Origin: Cymbomonas tetramitiformis
Lineage: Eukaryota > Chlorophyta > Pyramimonadophyceae > Pyramimonadales > Pyramimonadaceae
Direction: 5' to 3'
NCBI GenBank assembly: GCA_001247695.2
Contig: LGRX02024772.1
Span: 18,983 to 82,982, forward strand
Length of the DNA: 64,000 nucleotides
Shown here: piece by piece, positions 23,101-32,700 of the stretch
Numbering within the stretch: position 1 is the first letter of the stretch
How the letters are laid out: the number at the start of each line of letters is the position of its first letter
Position numbers and translations under genes: made by a program
Notes under the pieces: generated by a model
Databases searched by the model: none
Told to the model about the DNA's origin: nothing
The model's input: the letters and a program-made list of their open reading frames with translations, nothing else

Positions 23101-26100
23101 GACTCGTCTTCAGAGTCGGAGTAATCAAACGTGGTGTCGAGCACCGAGATGGGGTCTTCAAGGATCTTGACTTTAGCGGGCTCCTCGGACGGCTCTTCGT
23201 CGGTGTCGTCCTCGTCGATTGCACCGAATACTGAGGTGGGATCGGCGGGGGTCGAGCTCTCAGCCGGCTCCCTTGGCACACTCTGACGAGGCTCGTCTGT
23301 ATCCCGGTCGACCACGCCCTTCTCCTTAAGCCCCTCCCTGGCGGATGACTGCTTGTAGTCTGGTCGTCTGGATTGGGCGTCCGGAACTACTAGGCATCGG
23401 CCAGGTACGTGCTCCATTTGGTGCACGCCCACTTCCACCAAGTCTTCATACCAGCGTGCCTGGCGTCGACTCAGCTCCCGAGCCGGCGCGAAGAGCCACT
23501 GCAAGGGTTTGTGGTCACCCATGAGTTTGAAGTCGGTGAATATAAGGTAATGCCTCCACGTCACTGTGGTGCAGTGGTGGATGGCGCACAGCTCCCGCTC
23601 CCCAGCGTGGTAGCTCTGCTCGGCCGAGGAGAATTGCCTGCTCTCGAAAGCCAACGGTTGAAGACCTCGCCCCAGGTCTTGCATCAGCACGCCTCCTAGT
23701 GCGACCGCACTGGCGTCGGTCTGCACGCAAAATGAGCGAGATCCATCGGCTGCTGAGCGCTGGTCCGGTAGGGCGAGGATTGGTGCTGAAATCAATGCTG
23801 ACTTCAATCGTTGGAAGGCTTCTTTCTCCTCCTTGCCCCAAGTCCATGGCACTCCCATCTTCGTGAGGCGAGTGAGAGGGTGGGCAATGTGAGCGAAGGA
23901 CTGGATGTACCGCCGGTAAAAGCCACACATTCCAAGGAATTGGCGCACGTGGGTGACAGTCTCGAGCTCCGGCCAGTCGCGAACTGAGGCAACTTTGTCG
24001 CGTTGGGGGCGACAACCTTCCTTACTGCACACATGGCCAAGGAAGCGTACTGCTCGCATGCACAACTTCAACTTGCTTCGCTTGAGGTATACTTTGTGCT
24101 GGCGACAGGCAGCTAATACAGCTCGTACATGGCCGACATGCTGCTCAGGTGTGTCACTGAAAATCATGATGTCGTCCACGAACACTCTGCAGAAGGGTAG
24201 GTGTCCGAGGTACTGCGTCATCATTCTTTGCCACGTGCTCGGTGAGTTGCTCAGTCCCATAGGCATGACCAGCCACTCATAAGCTCCGAAGTGGGTGGTC
24301 ATGGCTGTCTTCTCGATGTCCTCCTGTTCCATGGGAACTTGCCAGAATCCCCACAAGGCGTCTGCAGTGGAGAAGACGGTTGCTCCTTGTAGGTCATCGA
24401 GGAGGGTTTGTACGTCAGGAAGAGGGTACTTGTCCTTGACCGTGATCTCATTTATCGACTTGTAGTCGATAACCAAGCGCAACTCCTTAGGGTTGCTCGG
24501 CTTCGGCACCATAAGTACCGGACAACCCCAGGGGGACGCCGATGGACGGATGTACCCCTTGGCCAACAGCTCGTCAAGTTGTGCACGAAGTTGCCGAAGT
24601 TCCTCTTGCGACAACTTGTAGTTACGCCGATGTAGCGGCTGTCCACTCCAGTCGGATCGCAAGCGAATGTTGTTCTTGTAGTCGCGGCTTTGGACGGAGT
24701 CAGGCAGCTCCGTACATATGACGTCCCTGAACTCCTCCTCAAGGTCGCGCAGCTGTTGCCATATCTCCGGGGACACTGTCTCGTCAATCTCGTCCGGCTC
24801 CTCCGCTTCCATGGCGTGGGGCTTGGGCGGCGGTGACGGTGGTTCCTCGGCCACTGGAGCGGCCTGCTCTTGAGATAAACGTTCAATATGGGGCTTCTCG
24901 TCGCTCCAGCGCACACGCTTGCGTCGTGGCCGACGTTCGCGGAGTAAGCGCCTTCCCTGCTCCAGCGCGACTGCGGCTTCGGCATGCCAGGTGGGTGGTT
25001 TCCCTTGCGCGTGGTCGTCGATTGCCTGGGCACGTACGTGCTCAGGTAATAAAGCAAATGCTCCCAAAGCTTTCCGCTTGCTCTGGAAGAACCCCAGATG
25101 TAGGTTGTTGGATGGCGCATTGTCCGCCGGGGGACCAATAGCACCCTCCAGCGCGACCACGTCAAAGTTTTGTGGGCGGGTGGACTCCACTGTTGCGTAC
25201 ACCTTATCCAAGTGGTCCTCGTCACTGGTGCCTGGGCTGGGCCGCACAGATTCCCGGAGGAGTAGAGCGTCCTCGGCTTCGGAGTCGGTGTCTGACGCGG
25301 ACATCAGCGCAGGCGCGTCCGTCTCACCCAGATCCGCTTGGGAGGAGTCCATGGCGCCCGCGACATGGGCGTCTTGTTGCTCAGAGCTAGACGTGGCGCG
25401 ACGCTCGGACGAAGCGTCCTTGGGCTTGACGTTGGTCTCGGCGTCGGCCTCTTCGTTACAAGCGACCGCCCCGAAGGTGCCGTCGGGTGCCAGGTACACC
25501 ACGAAGTCACACTCATCCTTAGATTGGAGGGATCGAAGGTCCTTGCGTACCCTTTTGGGGTCCAACAAGACTCCTTGTACCAGCGCCATGGCCTTATCCT
25601 TGGGTCTTGAGGGGTCTGGCGTTCCCGGCGAGCAGCCTGTAATGACCACTCTCTTGCTTCCAGAACCAAACCGGATGGAACCCCATCGTGAGTAATCCAA
25701 GGTGACTGGGGAGTGGGAGGCTAGCCAAGGTCCTCCAAGGATAATATCCACGCAAAGATCAATGGGCATCACTCTGAGCTCCAATTGCTTGACGTACAAC
25801 CCCTTGGTGGTCTCTGCTTGCAGTCGAGGGCGGACGCACGTGTTGACATCGTACGACGCGCCGTCAGCTACTCGCACTCGCATGGGGTTTTCGTGAGGTC
25901 GAGGCGTCAGGGAGGGAATGCTGCGTACAGTCTTGTCCGAGATAATGTTGGTGGAGCACCCACTATCCACCAGCACCTTTACGCGACGACCGTTCACGTA
26001 CGCCCAGAACAACAACACGGTGGGGGCCTTGGAATTGTTGATCTGCCGAGGTGGCGCTCGCGATGTTGATACAGCCGCCAAGAGATCACTCCAACCAGGG

Positions 26101-27332
26101 CTCATGTCCCCACTGTCGGTGATGCTGTTGAGCTGGCATACGATGGGGTCGTCCTTGGCATGAGGGTCGCCTAGGTCAAGAGGGTCGTCCATGTCAGAGT
26201 CCCATGGTAACTCGTAGGTGCCTGCATCGGCCAAGAGCCCTTGAGCGGTGGCTGTCTGCACCAGGTCCCTGGGTGGGTAATCAGGTGGGTACAAGGCCAC
26301 TTGGATGACCTTGTCCTTCGCTGCTCGCGCCATATCATTCGTCGCCAAGTCACTTGCGTACTGGAGGAGTCCGTCTTCTACTTCCTCTTGCGCTTGTTCC
26401 TTGGCTAAGATGTGCAGTAGCTCTTCGTCTATAGGAGAGTCCCGCTCCAAATATGGGAGGCCACTGGCATAATCCCGCTTAAGCTTCTCTCGTTGGCGAA
26501 CCTTCTCCAGCCCACTGAGCCACCTCCTCCTTGGTGCTCCTTCAGCTCGAGCTGCATGGGTCGGTGACAGCCATAGTCGGGGGCGGTCACTCCGTGTGGT
26601 TGAGGTTGCCTCGACCGTCGTTTTGTCGTTAGGTGAGGGCGTACGAGGTCGACGCCCAAGCTGGATGTCTTGACGTCGTCGTCGGTATTCTTGCAGCCTT
26701 TTAAGTTTGCTAAGGGCTGCGGGTAAGGGTGATCGAGCTCGAGCTTCTCGCTTGTTGGCGGCAACCGCGCTGTGCGTTGGTGACCGCGTGGGTCCTCGGC
26801 TGCTGCGTCGATGCCCGGCTCTCCAAAGCGGTGGGCTCGTGCCCCGCGGAGGTGTACGGGGCAGTGCAAGGTCCGTTTCAAGAGCCTTGATGGAGGACCT
26901 CAAGCCCCGTGTGCCCACCTTGGAGCGTAGAGCGCTCGTCCCTTGCCCTCGGACAGCTCGAAATTGCCAACCTTGCAATGGTTGGCCCGTTGGCTCCAAG
27001 TGCACGCGGTAGCTCTCGGTCACCTTCAGGGTACGTCGGTGTCGTTTCTCAATGTGCTGGGAGTCGTCTGAGAGGTCCTCGCTCGTACACACTGGAGACT
27101 TGGCTTCCTTGCGAAGACGAGCTTCGACCACTTGACGCTCCGGCGCGGGAGGAGGGCTAGTCATCGCCCGCGAGGGTAGCATGTTGAGCTCATCGGAGTC
27201 TAGGTATCCTGTGCAAGGAGCACTCCGCCTTTGACGTCGACGGGCTCTTCTCCACTTCTCCCGCAACTGCTGCTCCGAGAGGTAGGAGGGGGGCTCATCG
27301 CGGGGATGTGGGGTTCCACAGCCCGAGCTCAT
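20103..27332 (-). CDS. Element A pol polyprotein: protease, RT, RNase H, adenine methyltransferase, integrase, chromodomain, cytosine methyltransferase
   Basis: 2409 codons to a TGA. The Arg-rich N-terminal ~430 residues are unassigned. The aspartic protease has VLVDSG (D456). Reverse transcriptase spans about 930-1100 with LPDVQ and the catalytic FVDD (D1053, D1054). RNase H contains QTDAS near 1208. About 1510-1640 is a Dam-like domain (FDVDACCDS, then W-x-NPPY-type CNPPY at 1560-1563, then MFLLPDYD). Integrase follows with a HHCC finger and D1832, D1894, E1930 (DD35E). A chromodomain lies near 2160-2205 (YMVKWVGMPRSENEW). A cytosine-C5 methyltransferase starts near 2300 (FCGTGS, VSVDI, SPPC with C2366, ENPRG). 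The RT-RH-IN order makes it Ty3/gypsy (chromovirus-like). The start ATG overlaps the gag stop (TAATG). The TGA at 20103 corresponds to AGA in element B. Confidence 0.93.
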   Translation of the reverse strand: MSSGCGTPHPRDEPPSYLSEQQLREKWRRARRRQRRSAPCTGYLDSDELNMLPSRAMTSPPPAPERQVVEARLRKEAKSPVCTSEDLSDDSQHIEKRHRRTLKVTESYRVHLEPTGQPLQGWQFRAVRGQGTSALRSKVGTRGLRSSIKALETDLALPRTPPRGTSPPLWRAGHRRSSRGPTRSPTHSAVAANKREARARSPLPAALSKLKRLQEYRRRRQDIQLGRRPRTPSPNDKTTVEATSTTRSDRPRLWLSPTHAARAEGAPRRRWLSGLEKVRQREKLKRDYASGLPYLERDSPIDEELLHILAKEQAQEEVEDGLLQYASDLATNDMARAAKDKVIQVALYPPDYPPRDLVQTATAQGLLADAGTYELPWDSDMDDPLDLGDPHAKDDPIVCQLNSITDSGDMSPGWSDLLAAVSTSRAPPRQINNSKAPTVLLFWAYVNGRRVKVLVDSGCSTNIISDKTVRSIPSLTPRPHENPMRVRVADGASYDVNTCVRPRLQAETTKGLYVKQLELRVMPIDLCVDIILGGPWLASHSPVTLDYSRWGSIRFGSGSKRVVITGCSPGTPDPSRPKDKAMALVQGVLLDPKRVRKDLRSLQSKDECDFVVYLAPDGTFGAVACNEEADAETNVKPKDASSERRATSSSEQQDAHVAGAMDSSQADLGETDAPALMSASDTDSEAEDALLLRESVRPSPGTSDEDHLDKVYATVESTRPQNFDVVALEGAIGPPADNAPSNNLHLGFFQSKRKALGAFALLPEHVRAQAIDDHAQGKPPTWHAEAAVALEQGRRLLRERRPRRKRVRWSDEKPHIERLSQEQAAPVAEEPPSPPPKPHAMEAEEPDEIDETVSPEIWQQLRDLEEEFRDVICTELPDSVQSRDYKNNIRLRSDWSGQPLHRRNYKLSQEELRQLRAQLDELLAKGYIRPSASPWGCPVLMVPKPSNPKELRLVIDYKSINEITVKDKYPLPDVQTLLDDLQGATVFSTADALWGFWQVPMEQEDIEKTAMTTHFGAYEWLVMPMGLSNSPSTWQRMMTQYLGHLPFCRVFVDDIMIFSDTPEQHVGHVRAVLAACRQHKVYLKRSKLKLCMRAVRFLGHVCSKEGCRPQRDKVASVRDWPELETVTHVRQFLGMCGFYRRYIQSFAHIAHPLTRLTKMGVPWTWGKEEKEAFQRLKSALISAPILALPDQRSAADGSRSFCVQTDASAVALGGVLMQDLGRGLQPLAFESRQFSSAEQSYHAGERELCAIHHCTTVTWRHYLIFTDFKLMGDHKPLQWLFAPARELSRRQARWYEDLVEVGVHQMEHVPGRCLVVPDAQSRRPDYKQSSAREGLKEKGVVDRDTDEPRQSVPREPAESSTPADPTSVFGAIDEDDTDEEPSEEPAKVKILEDPISVLDTTFDYSDSEDESVPPVSPPLVVGELTHLNGLTWVETPDLWEDAAETLHTAERALHEATLAGVTTRSRSQPEQAPSPTPSTPLSPSPPSKQSSPPASSSHYNNVVDRQDWKLVKEKFEEISAQYGPFDVDACCDSMGVNRQVDTYWTECLKQQWRGKHVWCNPPYTKDSNLIERILRHFMAEWRADPENTSAMFLLPDYDDASWRTLIQPKYGLHVVKVFDLKDAKGHPTCLFESPDGGRPALRWPVLLVWAPAASRIRPRAKSARAPAAQGASEPMVTSGPAAKARAAKGPLKACQFVKALRAEYERSPYLTMLKEELLAAPHQRTDTFRMVDDMIWRIAEGRYQLVLSSDSPLREIVMREAHESPAAGHTGRDKTLARILRRFWWSRMNKDVTDWTRSCLICQQTRPRNSYPDGQLNPLQVPVRLWQVVSIDFVTGLPRTERGYDAFATFTDKLSKMVHVVPMLYSDSSAEQVARMYFDHVWRLHGAPMKIICDRDSRFRDAVHMELHRLMGVQVASTTPYHPQGDGQAEHTNHTVERMLRAYVDANQTDWDLWCTPVEYAINDSRSAVTGFTPFELCYGHAPASQLDFFVEAALASRRGRAKGGRGDVVKKGTAHETARQFVQQLQTARDRLLVAQQQQVAQYDARHRARRYHGVGDMVWVDATHLTQPGDRGLHKKLLKKRLGPMEVLEAFHSDRQMELAPEDRGAPAAYRLKLPPQWKVHDVFTVDRLAPVESGQDKFADRSAEIPHPPVDVSGRKEMAVECIERSRTRRRSGRTWTEYMVKWVGMPRSENEWKTREDLEFDGVGRKGIPNRALQEFEKVEAKRQEREKSRVTRKREESAGAIWLTDPEELQADGMAWIPEERADDEVGTFATVSPTSFMPSQGPGRGAARLQPSRRPIRILVLFCGTGSVERQFSKQFPGCEVVSVDIQNRWKPTHCENILHWDYRQFSLKHFDVIWASPPCTEYSQAKTVGIRNLRGADRQVRRTLEIIKYLQPSFYFIENPRG

Positions 27333-27529
27333 TAGGACTTGGAGGGTACTCCGAGCTCGAGGGAGTCCTCCGCGGCAAAATCCATTAGTTCCTTTGGCAA
27401 CACCGCGTTGAGCACGTCGCAGTATTCATCCGTTTCCACTTCGGGCATGATCATGTCCAAGGTTTCAACCAGAAGTGCTTTGGCCCACTCCTTCTTACGA
27501 AGAGCAGCCTGTGGGCACTCTCGAGCATA
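27332..27529 (-). pseudogene. Element A gag, C-terminal part
   Basis: This part encodes HYARECPQAALRKKEWAK onwards to a TAA at 27332-27334, aligning with the gag C terminus of element B (HYARDCPQASQRPKEWAK). It holds the last histidine/cysteine half of the zinc knuckle; the first half lies across the MITE. The stop overlaps the pol ATG as TAATG, an arrangement that permits termination-reinitiation. Confidence 0.85.
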
Positions 27530-28452
27530 CAGTAGAAACTTTATTGTTTTTTATTGTTTTTCATGCAAGTGAAAAACTAATTGAAATGTAAAACTTTTTG
27601 GGACACATCAATTATATATTTTTGAAATTTATCCTTATCTTTATCTTTGAGCTCCGCCATTTCAATTATTTAGATTCGAACTTTATTATTATCTTTGCAA
27701 GCCTTGAAATGCGGTTACCGCGTTAAATATTGTGGTGTCTGTTTGTCTTGATCGGCCTTTGTGCGGATAAAACAAACTGCCTCATCGGCAACTCTATAAC
27801 GATCAGATCTAAAATTGGTCGATCTAATCGTTATAGAATTATTAGTCGATAGCGGCCCCGAAATTCCTGCATTGATATCTTGGAGTTACTAAAACGTGCT
27901 TGATTTTTTAAGCATCACCGCCGATGTAACGGCGTGTCTGCGCTCAGGTGGATTTGCCTAGGCCCACCTTGAGCACGGCGTGGGGCCCTATACGGCTCTA
28001 ATCGGTAAAAACGGACGTCGTCATCGGATTCAGCATGGTCGAAAATGGTTAGGAACATACCCACCTTGTCGGGACCCTGTCGGTACATCACGCCTTAGCG
28101 GGGGATAGCGAAACGCGCGTGCCTGGCCGGAGCCCGCGCACGGAGCCGTATATGCGTGCAAGATATTTCGAAAATAGCGCTTGCAGCAATCTTTTAGCGT
28201 GTACCGAGCTTGTTTTTCGCTTTACCATTTTTTGCCCAGCCACGTCCGTCCGAGGCGCAGAATTAAATGCGCACTTTATCTCTACGTTTACCAGCTGTGA
28301 AAAGACGAGATCCAATATTTAATTTTTGGCTTATCTTTTATCTTTTCACGCCTACCTGTCATATTTCAATAATTGATTCGAAATTTATCTTTACAGCGAT
28401 TTTTTTCAAAGAAATTCATTATATAATTAAAAAAGTAATAGAGTTTCTACTG
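27530..28452. mobile_element. Tc1/mariner-like MITE inserted in the gag zinc knuckle of element A
   Basis: A 923-bp A/T-rich insert bounded by CAGTAGAAACTTTATT and its near-complement AATAGAGTTTCTACTG, flanked on both sides by TA (27528-27529 and 28453-28454). TA duplication and CAGT-starting ends are typical of Tc1/mariner/pogo-type elements. No transposase is encoded, so it is non-autonomous. Removing it with one TA restores the codons of a CX2CX4HX4C knuckle in gag, which fixes the borders to the base. Confidence 0.85.
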
Positions 28453-28454
28453 TA

Positions 28455-28608
28455 GTGCTCTTTGCTTTGGCACAACCTGCAACCAGTGTACTCCGGGGAG
28501 CCCAGCCGTTGCCCAGTAGGAGTTGCACCCGCGGGACGATCTTCGGCTAGAGCTAGCAGCTCCTCCGAGACCTCCACCGCTGCCAGTAGCTGCACTGGCG
28601 CTCTCCTA
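28455..28608 (-). pseudogene. Element A gag, middle part (start of the zinc knuckle)
   Basis: This encodes VQLLAAVEVSEELLALA, TPTGQRLGSPEYTGC and the first cysteines of the knuckle (CRLCQSKE). It is homologous to VQLLAHVDVTEELLAMA and TPTGQRLGSPEYEGC of element B. It is bounded by the MITE on one side and element B on the other, and is in phase with both neighbouring gag pieces. Confidence 0.85.
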
Positions 28609-28613
28609 CTCGT

Positions 28614-29066
28614 TGTAGGAGGCTACCACTCCAGTTTCTTCTCTTCTTTACACTTTCGGACTTATTCTATCTACACTTATTAAACGACCGCACGAGGTAT
28701 GATTACGCTTGGTCAACTATAAGACTTCGGTTTCGTAAATCTATATAGTTCAACTATCGGACTTCGGTTTCGTAAATCCTTCAAGTTATGCTTTTGCTTT
28801 CAAGTGCATGCTTTCAATACACAATATACAGCGGTTACGGCTTACAATTCTCAGTTCAGTTCTCATCTCCCCGAAACGGGTTACTCTTAGAGTTCTTATA
28901 CATTCAGGAACTCTTTCCATAACTCAACTGTACTGAGTACTCCGTACAACAGTCTAGGCACCTCACATCAACATCATTCTGATCGGTCCTACTGTACTCC
29001 GTACTGAGTACTTCTGCGTTTTATACTTAGCCGTTTTTCTTGCTCTTGTGCTTGCCTCCTAGCACA
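28614..29066 (-). repeat. 3' LTR of element B
   Basis: 453 bp, TG...CA ends. Its last 53 bp recur at the right end of the element, which defines the border. Confidence 0.88.
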
Positions 29067-29787
29067 ACTCCCCCCCCCTTAGGGAAGGTCACGTCCACGC
29101 TGACCACGTCGGACCAGTAAAGTTTTTATACAGATCTTCTACTGTTGCTCTGAATGATTATACAGGTCTCAGCCGCCTGTTGTCTGGGATGACATTACAC
29201 TTCCCAAGACACACCGCAATAAGGAGATCGACCTCTTAAGCACAAGGGTCGGCCTCTCACCGGTCTGCCATCTGCACTACCAGGCTCCCCCAAGGCTCAA
29301 GGTTTCACATCCATTACCACGCTCAAGGTTTTAAACCTCCCAACACGGCACACTTACAGGGGATGACAATAGGTTTGCCAATTACCTGACAGTTCTCGGG
29401 ATGCCGGCCCGGAGGAAAGGTTTTAAACCTTCACCGCCTCCTCGGAGTGCTAGAGCTTTTACCCAGATCTCCAACTGCTGCCCGGTCGTGCCAGGTCCGG
29501 AGCCAATGCTCTCGTGAAATGGATTATACAGATTTCCACCTGTTGCCTGGTCGCGCCGAGGCTAGAGCCACTGCTCACTTGGATAGATTACCCAGGTTCT
29601 CACCTGCCGCTTGGTCATACCAAGGCTCAGAGCCACTGCTCAAATGGATTATACAGATTTCCACCTGTTGCCTGGCTGTGCCGAGGCTAGAGCCACTGCT
29701 CTCTCGGATGGATTACCCAGGTTCTCACCTGCCGCCTGGTCTCGCCAAGGCTGGAGCCACCGCTCTTCCCGACGCTCCCCAACGCCC
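29067..29787 (-). repeat. 3' untranslated region of element B with ~62-bp tandem repeats
   Basis: It begins with the polypurine tract (C-run on the plus strand). From about 29440 to 29775 it contains five or six diverged copies of a ~62-bp unit around GGATTA(C/T)(A/C)CAG...CACCTG(C/T)(C/T)GCCTGGTC; alternate copies are more alike (GGATTATACAGATTTCCACC at 29521 and 29646). Element A has no such region: its pol ends 57 bp from the LTR. Confidence 0.65.
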
Positions 29788-32700
29788 TCAATCGCTAAGA
29801 CCACTCGCGTCAGATTCCCATCCGCCCTCTGGTATGATCGTCACCTCCGCTCGCACTCCCGCTAACGCTATCGGTTCTGGCTCAAACTCGGGCGGGTCAC
29901 TCTCAACAACAGCTGACTGGACTAAAACGCTCATCTCGCTCAGATCCTCCCTGACAAGCAGTTCAGACAGGAACGCATGCACCTCTTCATGTAGGGTCAG
30001 GTTGTGGAAAAGCTGTTTTAACAGTGCTGACGGAATCCCATACAAATTCTCTCGCGCTCCCATGCCCTTCGCGAACACACCTCCGGCTCTCATCGCGCGC
30101 CCTCCTTGCGCTACTTTCTCGTGCCTACCGTGCTGCCGGAAGAACTCGCAAGGCGTATCGGAATCGCATACTCGCAAGGGTGTGCGCAACGGAACGTTGG
30201 TCCAGATGTGCGTGGGCTTCCTGTATGCGGTCCCGTATTTGCAGTACGTGACGAGGTGCGGAGCTGGTAGATTGCTCATGCAGCGACGCGTGTGCAACCC
30301 GTGGGGCTCTCTTCCCCTCGGGTTCTCAATGAAGTATGCTTCGGGCCTCAAGTACCGGATGATCTCCAATGTCCTACGAACTCGCCTGTCCGCAGCACGC
30401 AAATCTCGGATGCCTACCGTCTTCGCTTGGCTGTACTCTGTGCAAGGTGGGCTAGCCCAGACTACGTCGAAGTGTCCTGGTCTGAACTGTCGATAGTCCC
30501 ATCGCATGATATCCTCGCAATGTGTGGGGCCCCACTTGGGCTGAATGTCTACAGCAACTACTTCGCTATTGGGAAATTGCTTAGTGAACTGCCTCTCGAC
30601 TGACCCGGTCCCACAAAACAATACAAGAATCCTAGACTGGCCGACTGGCTCCTTCTCAAGTGCTGCGGCTCCGTTGACTGGCGGCAGGGTGCTCTGAGCA
30701 GATACTCTCGCGAAAGTTCCTACTTCCTCATCAAACCTCTCCTCTGGCACCCATGGCATTGCTCCGTCCACCTTGAGCTCCTCCGATAGCGTGGTCCATA
30801 CCGCTCCTGCGGACTCGTCGCGTCTCTTACGGACCCTAAGCTTCTCTCGCTCCACTCTCTTAGCCTCGATCCTCTCAAACTCCAACAACGCTCGGTTGGG
30901 AACACCGGGCCTGCCGGCTCCGTCCCACTCCAGATCCTCTCGGGTCTTCCACTCGTTCTCACTGCGGGGCATTCCTGTCCACTTGACCAGGTACTCTGTC
31001 CACCTCCTGCCCTGGCGCTGGCGCGTGCGCGAACGCTCCACCCTCTCGACGTGGGTTTCCTTGCGCCCGCTGACGTCCAACGGAGGAGGGGGAATCTCCT
31101 TAGCTCTCTCAACGAAGCGGCTGCCCGACTCTACTGGCGAAAGCCGGTCCACGGTAAACACATCGTGCACTTTCCACTGCTTAGGCGTCTGCAACCTATA
31201 GGCCGACGGTGCGCCTCTATCGCTCGCGGGAAGGGCCATCTGCCTGTCGCTGTGAAAGACTTCCAGCACCCGAAGGGGCCCAAGGCGCTTCTTAAGCAAC
31301 TTCTTGTGCAACCCGCGGTCGCCCGGCTGAGTGAGGTGCGTGGCATCCACCCAAACCTCATCGCCTACTGCGTAACTCCTGGACCTGTGACGCGCGTCGT
31401 ACTGGGCGATCTGTTGCTGCTGAGCTAAGAGCAGCTTCTCCCTAGCGAGCTGCAACTGGCGAACAAACTGGCGGGCTGTCTCGTGGGCTGTACCCTTTTT
31501 TACTGCTGCGCCCCTCCCCCCCTTAGCTCGGCCTCTCCGTGATGCAAGTGCTGCCTCCACGAAGAAATCCAGCTGAGAGGCCGGAGCGTGACCATACGTC
31601 AGTTCAAAAGGGGTGAATCCCGTGACGGCGGAACGAGAGTCATTAATGGCGTACTCGACCGGGGTACACCATAAATCCCAATCGTGCTGGTTGGCGTCGA
31701 CGTACGCGCGCAACATGCGTTCGACCGTGTGGTTTGTGTGCTCTGCCTGCCCATCACCTTGAGGGTGGTACGGCGTGGTAGAGGCAACCTGGACTCCCAT
31801 CAACCGATGTAGCTCGAGATGCATCTCATCCCTGAAGCGGGAGTCCCGATCACAGACGATCTTCATGGGAGCGCCGTGCAAACGCCACACTTGGTCGAAA
31901 TACATGCGCGCGATCTGTGCAGCTGAGCTGTCAGCGTAAAGCATGGGAACTACGTGCACCATCTTGGACAACTTGTCCGTGAAGGTAGCAAACGCGTCGT
32001 ACCCTCGCTCTGTGCGGGGCAGCCCAGTGACGAAGTCGATACTAACCACTTGCCACAGTCTTACTGGGACTTGCAGGGGGTTAAGCTGACCGTCTGGATA
32101 CCCGTTGCGTGGCCGGGTCTGTTGGCACACAACGCAGGATTTGCACCAGTCGGTGACATCCTTGCTCATGCGTGGCCACCAAAAGCGACGGGATACTCTG
32201 TCCAGTGTCTTATCCCTTCCTGTGTGCCCTGCTGCTGGGGACTCGTGTGCTTCGCGCATCACCAGCTCTCTGAGGGGGGAATCCTGAGCTAGCACTAGCT
32301 GATACCGCCCTTCTGCCACTCGCCATATCATGTCGTCTACCATGCGAAATGTGTCTGTCCTCTGATGTGGGGCTGCGACCAGTTCCTCCTTCAACGAGCT
32401 GAGGTACTGGCTGCGTTCGTATTCCGCTTGCAAGGCGCGGACGAACTCATCAGCCTTCAGTGGGCCTGATGCTGCCCTGGCCCTTGCTGCAACCCCTGTA
32501 GTGACTAAAGGCTCGTCGGGTTCTGCCTCACTGTCCTTTCGCGCAGGCGGCGCTCGGGGCTTTGCCCTGCTGGCTGCTGGGGCCCACACCAGAAGGACCG
32601 GCCAGCGCAGCGGGGGTCGACCTCCATCAGGGGACTCGAAGAGGTGGTTGGGACGACCTTTTTCGTCCTTCATGTCAAAGACCTTGACCGGATGAAGCCC

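Noticed and set aside
27530..28452. Treating the gag interruption as an intron
   Set aside because: It has inverted CAGTAGAAACT ends and a TA duplication, and no GT...AG at the borders.
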